Shown here: one piece after another, positions 15,604 through 24,436 of the stretch | How the letters are laid out: each line of letters opens with the position of its first letter | Numbering within the stretch: position 1 is the stretch's first letter | Source of the DNA: Methanobacteriota archaeon | GTDB taxonomy: Archaea; Methanobacteriota; Methanobacteria; Methanobacteriales; Methanobacteriaceae | Direction: 5' to 3' | DNA length: 30,586 nucleotides | NCBI GenBank assembly: GCA_023430285.1 | Contig: JAEZAV010000040.1 | Coordinates: forward strand, 1 to 30,586 | The notes under the pieces: generated by a model | The model's input: the letters and a program-made list of their open reading frames with translations, nothing else | Databases searched by the model: none | Told to the model about the DNA's origin: nothing | Made by a program: the position numbers and the translations under genes

Positions 15604-16782
15604 TTAACAGTACTCTCTGTAAATGTTTAGATGTTCTTCTGCAATTTTTGTTGGATCCAATACATTATCTGCAAATCTCTTCGAATTTATAGACATTTCC
15701 TTTACTTTATTTGGATTTACAAGCATATATTTTATCGCATTACTCCAACTTTCAACATTATCATCACACATCAATCCCATATCTTTCTGAACATAATCTG
15801 CAAATCCCTTGTTTTGGGAACATATCACAGGTTTTCCAGATGCTAAGGCCTTGGTTAAAACTCCGCTTGTGGATTGGTTTATGAGGGTATTAAGACCAAG
15901 GGATCTTCGAATTCTAAAGAATGGTTTCTTTAATAGCCATGGACTGGTCAGTCTCGGTACTAAAACTGCTTCTGCATTGTCAATATTGTGGATAAATTCT
16001 TCAGATGTGACAAAACCTAAAAATTCAACTTTGTCTTCTAGTTCGTTCTCATGAACCAGTTGATTCAGGTAGGTACCATAATCTGGATCTAGAATATTTC
16101 CCATAAATACGAGTTTAAAATCCAAATCAATACCAGCAGCAGCTTTAATTAAAATATCCTGCCCCTTGTAAGGTGATATGTATCCTGGGGCCAGAACTGT
16201 TTTGGTTTCCTTAGTTGGTTTGTTTATTATGTTTTGACCCGGTATCCGGTATGCAGGGTGGAGTACGCGTTTAAATCTCATATTATCCAGTTTGTATCTG
16301 TCCTTGTATTCAGTTATTGCCGAGTTGTTGTGAAAGAGGAGTACGTTGCTAACCCTTTGAAATCCTCTGTCCACAAGATCGTATGGAAAACTTAACTTGG
16401 ATCTAAACGTATTGAAGCCATAGGATCTGCATTTGGAACATTTATACTGGAAAACATCGAAGTTTCTTGCATCGTGCACAGTTGTTACGATACTGTCATA
16501 TTTAATCAAATCTTCTCTGTTATCCAACAAGATATGGAGCTGAAATTCATGGAGCGGAGAATTTGCAAGCTGAAAATGGGTCACATCGTAATCGTTAACT
16601 GAGTAATCTTGAGGTTTCACATGATTCATGCGTTCCTGGCTGGTTAAGTAGGTGTTGCATGAATTTTCAGGCGAGACTATATCCACGTCCTGTCCAAGCT
16701 TTATGAGTTCAATTGCCAAGGTTTCGGAGTAGTTGCTGATACCGGTCTTGGGATCCATTGGTGCTATTATTGCTATCTTCAA
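15604..16782 (-). CDS. Glycosyltransferase family 4-like, TTG start, with a CxxC motif
   Basis: A 392-residue GT-B protein starting KIAIIAPMDPKTGISNYSE, the usual N-terminal glycine loop. The C-terminal half has LAPGYISPYKGQDILIKAA, VEFLGFVTSEE and GVLTKALASGKPVI. The normal E-x7-E donor motif is degenerate: the second Glu position reads K-A-L instead of E-A-M. An unusual YKCSKCRSYG sits after VTTVHDARNFDVFQ in the N-terminal half. The start is TTG at 16782, supported by GGTGA 6 nt upstream and by the motif beginning right after it. It sits between the GT-C-like gene (61 bp upstream) and the DUF2206-like gene (15 bp downstream). It may be a low-activity or unusual-donor GT4. Confidence 0.85.
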   Translation of the reverse strand: MKIAIIAPMDPKTGISNYSETLAIELIKLGQDVDIVSPENSCNTYLTSQERMNHVKPQDYSVNDYDVTHFQLANSPLHEFQLHILLDNREDLIKYDSIVTTVHDARNFDVFQYKCSKCRSYGFNTFRSKLSFPYDLVDRGFQRVSNVLLFHNNSAITEYKDRYKLDNMRFKRVLHPAYRIPGQNIINKPTKETKTVLAPGYISPYKGQDILIKAAAGIDLDFKLVFMGNILDPDYGTYLNQLVHENELEDKVEFLGFVTSEEFIHNIDNAEAVLVPRLTSPWLLKKPFFRIRRSLGLNTLINQSTSGVLTKALASGKPVICSQNKGFADYVQKDMGLMCDDNVESWSNAIKYMLVNPNKVKEMSINSKRFADNVLDPTKIAEEHLNIYREYC

Positions 16783-16843
16783 GATGATTCACCCTTAACA
16801 TATAAATTACTCATTAATTCACTGAAAACAATTATAAATCTGT

Positions 16844-18457
16844 TTAAATTTTGAATACATCAAAATTCTGGTTTTGATATAGCAACTGGGAATTTTCAGG
16901 CAGGAGTGCTGTGATGTTGTAGTTGGTATTGTAAAATATGAAGGTACCCTGGCTTATGATCTTTTCTGTGGAGTTTGAAGTGTAGTTAAGTCTTTTATCA
17001 AATATTAAGTACCCAATTTCCTTCTGTTTAAGCTCATCTGCATTAAATCCCCATTCGATAACATGTTCTGAGGATTGTACCCCTGCTATGGGCTGGTTAG
17101 TTTCAGCTTGGACAAATATGTTTGTTGCGTAGTTGTTTGATACAACAGCAGATTTGTTATCACCGTTTTGTTTAAACCAGTTGGCTAGTTCCACTTCAGA
17201 ATTTGTTGGTGGTGTTATTTGAGGAATTATCAGATCGCTTTGATTGTACGGTTGTGCATTGTACTTGGGAAGCATGTTTAGTTGGGGATCAGATACTGTG
17301 GTGACTGCAAAAAGTGCTGAAACAATCAAAATTACCGCCAAAAATAGGGTTCTGACTTTAATATTTGGAAATTCAGTTTTTTTGTAGTCAAGATAGAGGT
17401 AGCTTAGTCCCAAACCTCCTAGTATCGATAGTGGTATCAGCAGATGAACTAAAAGTCTTATGGTGTAAACATTCACACCGAACCAGTAGGATTTGCTCAT
17501 GAAAAATACAACGACGATCCAGACTAATATGAAAATATCACGAGTTTTACGTCTTTTTACTGCTACCACTGCACCGATTATTGCAAAAATCAACACTATT
17601 CCCAGGTAAACTAAATATTTACCATCACTTATTGGATCGCTGATTGGCAGTGACGATGTGTATCCAGTTACAGCAGTGACTCCATAGGCAAATATCTTGG
17701 TCACGTAGTTGGGTGCCAGAACAAGGGCAACTAAAGAAGCTATTATTCCAATTAGGATAGGCAACGATAAAAATAGGGGGTATGCATAAAGATAAAATTT
17801 TTCTCTCTTCATGAAGCCCGCAACTACAGTTATGGCTGTTACAGTTAAAAAGAGTATCAGCGTAGTTGCTTGATGGGTGAGTATCACTAAAAGAAACAGT
17901 AGGCTTGATACAATGGCGTAGAGGTATTTCTTTGATATGATTGATTTGTAGTAGAAGTAGATTGCCAAGGGTACAAATACTATGGCCAGTGTTTCAGGAA
18001 GTGGGGAAACCATCCTGCTAAACAGGTAACTTGAAAGTATTAGGAATCCTGCTGAAATTCCAGCTATATCTCCGTAAAATTTTTTTGCAACGTAGGAAAT
18101 AGATGAAACAGCTAGAAAGGCTAGAACTGGCTGTAGTGCTCTGGAAATGGTGAAATAATCTGATTTAAATATAACTGCCAATGCCATCAAGATCAAACTG
18201 AAAAGTGGAGGATATGCTATTGGAGTTCCTGCAGGAGGATTGGTGGTTGGATCTATTAATGTGAGTCCGTAATGACTGTAAACCTGAGCTAAATGTATGT
18301 GCGTATAAATATCCAATGTTAATGGCCATTGATTGGCTATGGTTGGAATGAGTGCAATGAAAAACGCAACTATTCCTGGGATAATCCACAACCAATTCAC
18401 TATTCTTTTAGTTTCTAACATTCCTATGCTTCCCAAATATTTATTATTGATATTCAT
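16844..18457 (-). CDS. Multi-pass membrane protein, GT-C glycosyltransferase-like
   Basis: About 537 residues with roughly 12 membrane segments and a C-terminal soluble part (about 430-537). After the first membrane segment a loop reads WPLTLDIYTHIHLAQVY (Asp49, His53), then PPAGTPIAYPPLFSLIL. The D-x3-H loop and following Tyr-Pro-Pro recall ArnT/Pmt-like and dolichyl-phosphate-sugar-dependent GT-C enzymes, which would transfer a sugar at the outer membrane face. The open frame extends to 18568, but ATG 18457 is likelier because it overlaps the stop of the upstream GT4 by 14 bp, giving translational coupling. ATG 18421 with AGGA close upstream is another candidate. Exact family not recognised. 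Confidence 0.72.
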   Translation of the reverse strand: MNINNKYLGSIGMLETKRIVNWLWIIPGIVAFFIALIPTIANQWPLTLDIYTHIHLAQVYSHYGLTLIDPTTNPPAGTPIAYPPLFSLILMALAVIFKSDYFTISRALQPVLAFLAVSSISYVAKKFYGDIAGISAGFLILSSYLFSRMVSPLPETLAIVFVPLAIYFYYKSIISKKYLYAIVSSLLFLLVILTHQATTLILFLTVTAITVVAGFMKREKFYLYAYPLFLSLPILIGIIASLVALVLAPNYVTKIFAYGVTAVTGYTSSLPISDPISDGKYLVYLGIVLIFAIIGAVVAVKRRKTRDIFILVWIVVVFFMSKSYWFGVNVYTIRLLVHLLIPLSILGGLGLSYLYLDYKKTEFPNIKVRTLFLAVILIVSALFAVTTVSDPQLNMLPKYNAQPYNQSDLIIPQITPPTNSEVELANWFKQNGDNKSAVVSNNYATNIFVQAETNQPIAGVQSSEHVIEWGFNADELKQKEIGYLIFDKRLNYTSNSTEKIISQGTFIFYNTNYNITALLPENSQLLYQNQNFDVFKI

Positions 18458-19586
18458 CGATTTTGTTGGCAGAGACCACAGACCGGTATAGGTTTTCGTA
18501 ATCTTTAGAAACTTCGTTCCAAGTTCGTATCCTTTCAGATAATGGTCCAACACCCATATCTTCTGCATATATTTTTAGCACAGTGTCTGCAACATCGTCT
18601 GGAACAGGAGGATAATCAACTGCGTAACAACCAATTTCATTGGAAAATTCTGTTAATGCAGTGCTGTTAGATATTACACACGGGGTGCCCATTGCTAATG
18701 CTTCAGCAACAGCTATTCCGTAGGCTTCAGAACGTGATAAAAGCATGTATATGTCAGATTCCTTGATGAGGTCTATCAATTCTTCTCTGGACAAAAAAGA
18801 CATCCAATTTATATGATCTGCAATTTCCAGTTCTTCTGCCATTTTGATCAGTTTATTTTTTTCTGGTCCATCTCCAACCACTGTTAGAACCACATTATCT
18901 GCGCCTTTTTTATGTACCAGACTATGTAAACTTTTTAATATGTAATCAACACCTTTTCTAGGTATTATGTGGCCAGTGTATAGGATGTTTATGGTTTTCT
19001 TTGAATTTTTATCCTTTCTAGATTTTTTAAGGTTGATTTCATCCACTCCAAGTGGAATTACGGTGATCTTTTCCCTTTCAACACCTATGTTCTGGATGTT
19101 TGCAGATTCAAAATTTGAACAGGAAGTTATGCTAGCAGATTTAGAAAAAACAGTCCTTGCAAAAATGTTGTAGAGATTCCACAGGTATTTACCTGCTAAC
19201 CTTCCCCTTGCAACATCTAAGTAGGGTGAGAATATTATGGGTACGTTTGGATCCATCCTTTTTATTATATGAATTGATTCTATTGGCATTAAGTGATGAT
19301 ATCCATGTACATGGACTATGTCCGGATTTAAGTCTTTGTAATGATTTTTGAGATATTTGTATATCTCAAAGTTCAAGCCGTAGAAATATTTGGTGTTGTC
19401 GAGTGCCGATGAAACCCTGATTATTTTGAAACCGTTATTAGCTTCTTCTGCCATTAGATTTGAAGGGTTGGGTTGAAGAACAGTGACTTCGTGGTTTTTT
19501 GAAAGATTTTGGGCTAATTCATTTACTGTTTTACTAATACCTCCTGGAAAGGTAGTTTCAAGATAATTAACAAGTAGTACTTTCAT
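18444..19586 (-). CDS. Glycosyltransferase family 4
   Basis: A 380-residue GT-B retaining glycosyltransferase. It starts MKVLLVNYLETTFPGGIS with the N-terminal glycine loop, has VHVHGYHHLMPIES, ILYTGHIIPRKGVDYI and VVGDGPEKNKL in the C-terminal half, and the intact donor motif SRSEAYGIAVAEALAMGTP with Glu-x7-Glu. ATG 19586 has GTGA 5 nt upstream; an in-frame GTG at 19595 with AGGGA upstream is also possible. It is the first gene of the minus-strand operon (this gene, GT-C-like, GT4-like, DUF2206-like), and its end overlaps the next start. It is divergent from the flippase gene, with a 399-bp shared upstream region. Confidence 0.92.
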   Translation of the reverse strand: MKVLLVNYLETTFPGGISKTVNELAQNLSKNHEVTVLQPNPSNLMAEEANNGFKIIRVSSALDNTKYFYGLNFEIYKYLKNHYKDLNPDIVHVHGYHHLMPIESIHIIKRMDPNVPIIFSPYLDVARGRLAGKYLWNLYNIFARTVFSKSASITSCSNFESANIQNIGVEREKITVIPLGVDEINLKKSRKDKNSKKTINILYTGHIIPRKGVDYILKSLHSLVHKKGADNVVLTVVGDGPEKNKLIKMAEELEIADHINWMSFLSREELIDLIKESDIYMLLSRSEAYGIAVAEALAMGTPCVISNSTALTEFSNEIGCYAVDYPPVPDDVADTVLKIYAEDMGVGPLSERIRTWNEVSKDYENLYRSVVSANKIDEYQ

Positions 19587-19985
19587 GGTTTTCACTTTGA
19601 GTCCCTAATTGATTCAACCTTTATTTTGGAGGTTCAAGTAATATGATCCAAAGAATATATTTTTTTGCAACTCTAGGTTTATATTATGAATATGTTTATT
19701 AAATATTCTTTTGCATTTTAATGTATTCAAAAGCACCTTACAACATATAAAAAACTATTTATTTGGTGATGCATAATTAAACTATATAATAAAGAATATG
19801 AACCAATTTGATGTTGGATAACCTTAAATTGAGGGTTATAAACCAAAATTAACCATTAAAAACTATTCTTATTCCAAGATTAAAATTGTAGAGTGACATA
19901 TTTGGTGGATGAAAGACAGATTCATCTATGAAATAACTATAATTTAGCCAACCCATGTCTTAAAGCTACAAATAGGACAGATATA
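19587..19985. promoter_or_regulatory. Divergent promoter region of the GT4 operon and the flippase operon
   Basis: This 399-bp gap has no convincing ORF. TATA-like tracts are visible: CTATATAATAAAG near 19782-19794 for the flippase side, and AAAAAAATATATTC on the minus strand near 19653-19666 for the GT4 side. An inverted repeat GAATAT-(9)-ATATTC lies at 19688-19708. Box positions are read by eye in AT-rich DNA. Confidence 0.45.
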
Positions 19986-21419
19986 ATGAACACAGTTCAA
20001 AAGATAAGTAAAAATGTTGGTTTAGTCTTTATTTCACAGATTTTAACCTATGTACTGGCATTTTTTACAGTTATTTATACTGCCAGGTATCTTGGTGCTG
20101 GTGGCTTTGGAATTTTATCCCTGGCCCTTTCAATTGGCTCTATTTTTGCAGTCTTCATGGATATGGGTTTAAGTACTCTTATTGTTAGGGAAATTTCTCG
20201 TGATAAATCCCTATCAGGCAAATATATAGTAAACAGCATTGTGATGAAGCTTATTTTGTCCAGTTTAACACTGGGATTGGTAGTTGTAACTGTGCACCTG
20301 TTAGGTTACAATCCACTTGAAAGCCTGATAATATATTTAATAGCAATATCTATGGCAATCAGCTCATTTTACATATTTTTAAATGCAGTGTTCCAAGCAG
20401 AAGAGAAAATGGAATATCTTTCACTTGCAAACATATTGAACAGTGTCATTCTACTTGCAGGTACTATTTTAGGGGTTTATTTAGGGTTAAGTATAGTGTA
20501 CTTTGCATTAATTTACATATTTACAAGTATAATAGTTTTAATCTACTGTGTAACTGTTTACGTTAAGAAATTCCTGAACATCAAACTTGAATTTGATCTC
20601 AGCTTTTGGAAGCCAACTTTAAGGGAATCCTGGTCATTTGGATTAATATCCCTAAGTTATATGCTTTACACCTACGTTGATTCCATTATGCTGTCCATTT
20701 TAAAAGGTGCTGAAGCAGTTGGATGGTACAGTGCATCTTACAGGTTGATGTACATAGCACTAATAATACCCAATGCAATTAATATAGCAATTTTTCCAGT
20801 CATGTCCAGATTGTACACCAACGCCTCAAAAAGTTCACTGAACCTTCTTAATGAAAGATACTTCAAATATATGATGGTTTTAGGTATTCCACTTGGAATT
20901 GGAACGAGTCTCCTAGCAAAACCTATTATTCTGCTGCTTTATGGAACAGAATATTATCCATCTATTATTACGCTTCAAATATTGGTTTGGGCTATTGTAT
21001 TCACGTTTGCTGGAGCATCCTACATACAGCTACTACAGTCCACCAACAAACAGTTGATAATCACTAAAATATCCCTAGCCTGCCTTGTGCTGAATGTGAT
21101 TCTCAACTTAATATTAATTCCATCCTACAGTTATGTTGGAGCAAGCTTTGCCACCATTGCTACAGAAGCCGTTCTTAACGGTTATATAATATATGTCACC
21201 TACAAGTTGGGCTACGGTACCTCGTATAAAGTAGTTTTAAAGGATTTGTCAAAAATTTTTGTGGCCACTGCAACCATGACCATTTTCATATGGTACTTCA
21301 TTAACTTGAATTTCTTTGTAGTGGTAGCAGCAGCCATAATAATCTATTTCGTTACACTCTACATTGTTAGGGGTATTGATGATGTTGATATTGAAATATT
21401 GAAGCAGATTAAAGGTTAA
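19986..21419 (+). CDS. Wzx-type oligosaccharide flippase (MOP superfamily)
   Basis: A 477-residue membrane protein with about 12 to 14 hydrophobic segments across its whole length. The N-terminus VQKISKNVGLVFISQILTY followed by YTARYLGAGGFGILSLA and MDMGLSTLIVREISRD is the classic pattern of polysaccharide-biosynthesis flippases. Further family marks are WSFGLISLSYMLYTYVDSIML, SASYRLMYIAL and LLLYGTEYYPS. It would move a polyprenyl-diphosphate-linked oligosaccharide across the membrane, using the lipid charged by the phosphotransferase at 4435. The start ATG has only GGACAGATAT upstream. The CruF-like gene begins 135 bp later on the same strand; whether they share a transcript is unclear. Confidence 0.93.
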   Translation: MNTVQKISKNVGLVFISQILTYVLAFFTVIYTARYLGAGGFGILSLALSIGSIFAVFMDMGLSTLIVREISRDKSLSGKYIVNSIVMKLILSSLTLGLVVVTVHLLGYNPLESLIIYLIAISMAISSFYIFLNAVFQAEEKMEYLSLANILNSVILLAGTILGVYLGLSIVYFALIYIFTSIIVLIYCVTVYVKKFLNIKLEFDLSFWKPTLRESWSFGLISLSYMLYTYVDSIMLSILKGAEAVGWYSASYRLMYIALIIPNAINIAIFPVMSRLYTNASKSSLNLLNERYFKYMMVLGIPLGIGTSLLAKPIILLLYGTEYYPSIITLQILVWAIVFTFAGASYIQLLQSTNKQLIITKISLACLVLNVILNLILIPSYSYVGASFATIATEAVLNGYIIYVTYKLGYGTSYKVVLKDLSKIFVATATMTIFIWYFINLNFFVVVAAAIIIYFVTLYIVRGIDDVDIEILKQIKG

Positions 21420-21554
21420 AATATGGGTTAATATTGGAGAAATAAGTAATAAAATAATATATTATGTATTATTAATATAATTGTATTGAAAAATATTCAA
21501 AGAAATTTTTAAACACGTTATGAATAGCATGCAACTATAAATGGAGTTTAATAT

Positions 21555-22487
21555 ATGGATATCCTGCTCTACTTGAATTGGTTCATTGTATTGGTTTCGA
21601 TAATTCTAATTTTCCTATTCAAACCAACGAAGTTGAAAAAAACAGTCTACCCCCTATACTTCGCATTTTTTGTGGTAACCTTCTTTTGCTATCTATTTAC
21701 CTTGATGGGCTCGACGGTACTGATCATTAATATGTTGGGTGCACTCTGGACTTACACAGCCTTTGGATTAGTTTTGATCCATTCCTCATTGTCACTTGGA
21801 AACAGGAAAACCATAGTATTTTTCATTATAGCCCTGATCATTGGGTTAGTATCAGAATTGTTAGCTGTTAAGTATGGATACCTTGGAAGGTACTACTACA
21901 ACCCTGAATTAAGGCCGTTCTTCTTTGGAATGGTGCCTATAATGTCCGTATTTTCATGGGCAACAATTATTTACCTATCCTACACCTTTTCAAATTTGAT
22001 GTTAAAGGCCGGGATTAAAAAACCTGATTTAAAGGGGAACAAACTTCATTGGTTGATCTTAATAATTTTACTCTCATCAATAAGTGGTTTTGTTGCTACA
22101 AGCATTGATATGATCCTTGATCCAGTGGTTGTTGCAGGCCAAGGTTGGATCTGGATAGATGGAGGACCATACTACGGTATACCCATCAACAACTTTGTGG
22201 GATGGTTTTTCGTAACGTTTATTGCAACCTTCCTGTTTAGACTCTACGAATCTGTCAAACCTAAAACTGATGGTTCATTAACCAAAGGTTCCTTCTTCAC
22301 CACCCTAAGCATGATCCTGCTCTTTGTCATGTACTTCTTTATTTATGCAGTTTCAGCTTTCAAAATGGGAAGCCCGGAATATGTATTGATTGGTGCAACA
22401 ACAATGGGGCCATTAATATTGATAACCCTCTTAATAACTGTTTTACAGTTTTCAGGAAAAAAATTGGAACAGAATAACAGAAGTTAG
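21555..22487 (+). CDS. CruF-like carotenoid/isoprenoid hydratase, copy 1
   Basis: A 310-residue membrane protein of the CruF/DUF422 family. CruF adds water across the terminal double bond of acyclic carotenoids: bisanhydrobacterioruberin in haloarchaea, and the myxol pathway in cyanobacteria. Family marks are SELLAVKYGYLGRYYYNP (100-117), a following MVPIMSVFSWATIIY, and SIDMILDPVVVAGQGWIWIDG (from 183) ending in YYGIPINNFVGW (206-217). About eight hydrophobic segments. ATG 21555 has GGAG 8 nt upstream. A close paralogue starts 35 bp downstream, then a UbiA gene. No crtB or crtI gene is in the window, so the substrate may be a carotenoid, a squalene-type lipid or a polyprenol; I cannot tell which. 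Confidence 0.85.
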   Translation: MDILLYLNWFIVLVSIILIFLFKPTKLKKTVYPLYFAFFVVTFFCYLFTLMGSTVLIINMLGALWTYTAFGLVLIHSSLSLGNRKTIVFFIIALIIGLVSELLAVKYGYLGRYYYNPELRPFFFGMVPIMSVFSWATIIYLSYTFSNLMLKAGIKKPDLKGNKLHWLILIILLSSISGFVATSIDMILDPVVVAGQGWIWIDGGPYYGIPINNFVGWFFVTFIATFLFRLYESVKPKTDGSLTKGSFFTTLSMILLFVMYFFIYAVSAFKMGSPEYVLIGATTMGPLILITLLITVLQFSGKKLEQNNRS

Positions 22488-22522
22488 TTTGGATAATAAA
22501 AAATGCGAAAGAGTGGAAAAAA

Positions 22523-23443
22523 ATGGAGATAATCTTCTTCACTAAACTGTTGGTGGTTTTAATAGCAATTGCCTTGATACTGACTTTAAAACCATTACAA
22601 CTTAAAAAAACTGTGTATCCCATTTACTTTGGGTTTTTGATCGTTACATTTTTGAGTTACATTTTCATGTTGATGGGTTTTACCAACTGGCTGGTTGAGT
22701 TTGTAGGATCCCTCTGGATCTTCGCGGGTTTGGCATTTGTTATAATTCATTCCTCCATCACCATGGGAAAAACTAAAACCGGCCTATTTTTCATTATAGC
22801 GCTCATATTTGGACTGGTTTCTGAAGTTTTAGGAGTTAAGTATGGATGGATATACGGGCATTACTACTACAATCCCATGTTAACTCCTGCATTCTTTGGA
22901 CTGGTCCCAGTAATCAATGTGTTGTCATGGGCTTTGATAATCTACATCTCCTACGTCTTTGCAAATATAATCCTTGATTATGGTAAAAATAGATTCAATC
23001 CAAAGAATGAGAGTTCCTTATTGGTTTTCATTGTATTAATTCTCATTTCAATGATTAGTGCCATGGTTGCAACCAATTTAGACATGTTGATCGATCCTGT
23101 TGTGGTGGCCACCCATGCATGGTTCTGGATTGATGGAGGGGAGTACTTTGGAATACCCATAAGCAACTTCGTGGGATGGTTTGTTGTGGTCTTCGCTGTT
23201 AGTTTCATTTTCAGGGTGATAGAACTCATGATGGACAAAAAATCCTTGGCCACTGAAGAGACCCCAGCTCACTCAGCTACCATAATAAGTTTGTACATCA
23301 TGTTCCTTTTAATATACGGATACACTGCCCTCCTGATTGGACGTCCTGAATATCTTTTAGTGGGTGTAACAGCTATGGGGCCATTCATCTTGATAACCAT
23401 ACTGATCACGTACCTAAAATTCAAGAAAGAGGGGAAAAAATGA
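22523..23443 (+). CDS. CruF-like carotenoid/isoprenoid hydratase, copy 2
   Basis: A 306-residue tandem paralogue of the preceding gene. The two align with almost no gaps through the N-terminal two-thirds: both share LKKTVYP-YF near 28-36, LVSE-L-VKYG near 98-107, and the block DPVVVA-W-WIDGG-Y-GIP-NFVGW. Copy 2 keeps SEVLGVKYGWIYGHYYYNP (100-118) and the NLDMLIDPVVV motif, so both look catalytically intact. This is closer to the canonical CruF text (E-LGVK-G) than copy 1. The stop overlaps the start of the UbiA gene by 4 bp (ATGA), showing tight coupling to a prenyltransferase. The two copies may act on different ends or intermediates of one lipid, or form a heterodimer; this is inference. 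Confidence 0.85.
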   Translation: MEIIFFTKLLVVLIAIALILTLKPLQLKKTVYPIYFGFLIVTFLSYIFMLMGFTNWLVEFVGSLWIFAGLAFVIIHSSITMGKTKTGLFFIIALIFGLVSEVLGVKYGWIYGHYYYNPMLTPAFFGLVPVINVLSWALIIYISYVFANIILDYGKNRFNPKNESSLLVFIVLILISMISAMVATNLDMLIDPVVVATHAWFWIDGGEYFGIPISNFVGWFVVVFAVSFIFRVIELMMDKKSLATEETPAHSATIISLYIMFLLIYGYTALLIGRPEYLLVGVTAMGPFILITILITYLKFKKEGKK

Positions 23444-24402
23444 ACGAACTATTCAAATCTTTTGTAATGACTTACCGTGCATCTAGATCTCTTAAGTATG
23501 GTGGTTACTTCATCACCATCTTACCGTTCATAGCAATCTTGTACTACAATGGTTTTATCAATTCTCCATGGGCTCTGCTTTACCTGCTTCCACTTGTTCC
23601 TGCATTTGCAGGTGGTTTTATGTGGAATGCCATAGGTGATGCTGACAAGGACCCCAAGTCAAAAAATCCCGTTACCCAAGGACTAATTTCTGTAAAATTT
23701 CTTTATGCAACAATAGCATCGTTGTACCTGATTTCAATTCTATTCCTGCTGCTTATATACACTTCATTCGCTTCATTAATGGCCCTCTTATTGTTACTGT
23801 TGTTAGCTGCAATCTACAGTGGATTTAAGCTCAGGATGAAGGAAAGTATTTTGGGACCTGTAGTGGCATCCTTTGGATTTTTTGTCCTACCATCCATCAT
23901 GCTGTTGGCCGAGTTCAATTACTTCAGTTTAGGTACAGTGACACTCCTTGTTGGATTGTTTGTAATTTACTTTGCCCACGAAATTAAACACACCATAATA
24001 GAATACGATCTAGATCTAAGCTTCGATTGCAGGACATTTGCCGTGATAGTTGGTAAAAAAAATGCCAACATTGCAGAGTACGCATCCCTTATTTTGGGAT
24101 TTATTTTCCTAACTGCCAGTATTTATTACCTCCTGCCCAATTCCTACATGATTTCAAACTATTACATACCCACAGTTTATGTTATGGGCGTTTTCATAAT
24201 ATTTTTCCTATTAAGCCTGTTCTTTACACTGTTCTATGGATTTAAAACCCAGTTTGATCAGAAGGGAGATGTTATTCTCAACATGCTCCCCTACATAGCC
24301 AGCAGAACTTGTTACATAACCATTGGATTGTTCCTGCTAAATTTACCGCTGCTGGTCATAATACTTGCATTATGGCTCCTGTTTACAGATAAATATCTAT
24401 AA
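23440..24402 (+). CDS. UbiA-superfamily prenyltransferase
   Basis: A 320-residue integral membrane prenyltransferase with about nine hydrophobic segments. The first Asp-rich motif is NAIGDADKD (63-71), the second EYDLDLSFD (188-196); together they bind the Mg-prenyl diphosphate. The first motif continues PKSKNPVTQGLIS, the usual loop after it. In haloarchaea a UbiA member (lycopene elongase/hydratase) acts with CruF to make C50 carotenoids. Here the gene overlaps a CruF-like gene by 4 bp, so a related elongase role is the best guess. Other UbiA roles, such as digeranylgeranylglyceryl-phosphate synthase or decaprenylphosphoryl-ribose synthesis, are less likely in this context but not excluded. 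It is followed 34 bp later by a GT2. Confidence 0.87.
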   Translation: MNELFKSFVMTYRASRSLKYGGYFITILPFIAILYYNGFINSPWALLYLLPLVPAFAGGFMWNAIGDADKDPKSKNPVTQGLISVKFLYATIASLYLISILFLLLIYTSFASLMALLLLLLLAAIYSGFKLRMKESILGPVVASFGFFVLPSIMLLAEFNYFSLGTVTLLVGLFVIYFAHEIKHTIIEYDLDLSFDCRTFAVIVGKKNANIAEYASLILGFIFLTASIYYLLPNSYMISNYYIPTVYVMGVFIIFFLLSLFFTLFYGFKTQFDQKGDVILNMLPYIASRTCYITIGLFLLNLPLLVIILALWLLFTDKYL

Positions 24403-24436
24403 AAAAAATGAATATGGTTAAAATTCGAGGAATTAC

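Noticed and set aside
18458..18568. N-terminal extension of the GT-C-like gene to 18568
   Set aside because: It would overlap the upstream GT4 coding end by 125 bp and adds residues without family likeness; ATG 18457 or 18421 is more natural.
21454..21465. ATAATATATTAT palindrome between the flippase and the first CruF-like gene
   Set aside because: Pure A/T symmetry of this length is common by chance in such AT-rich DNA.
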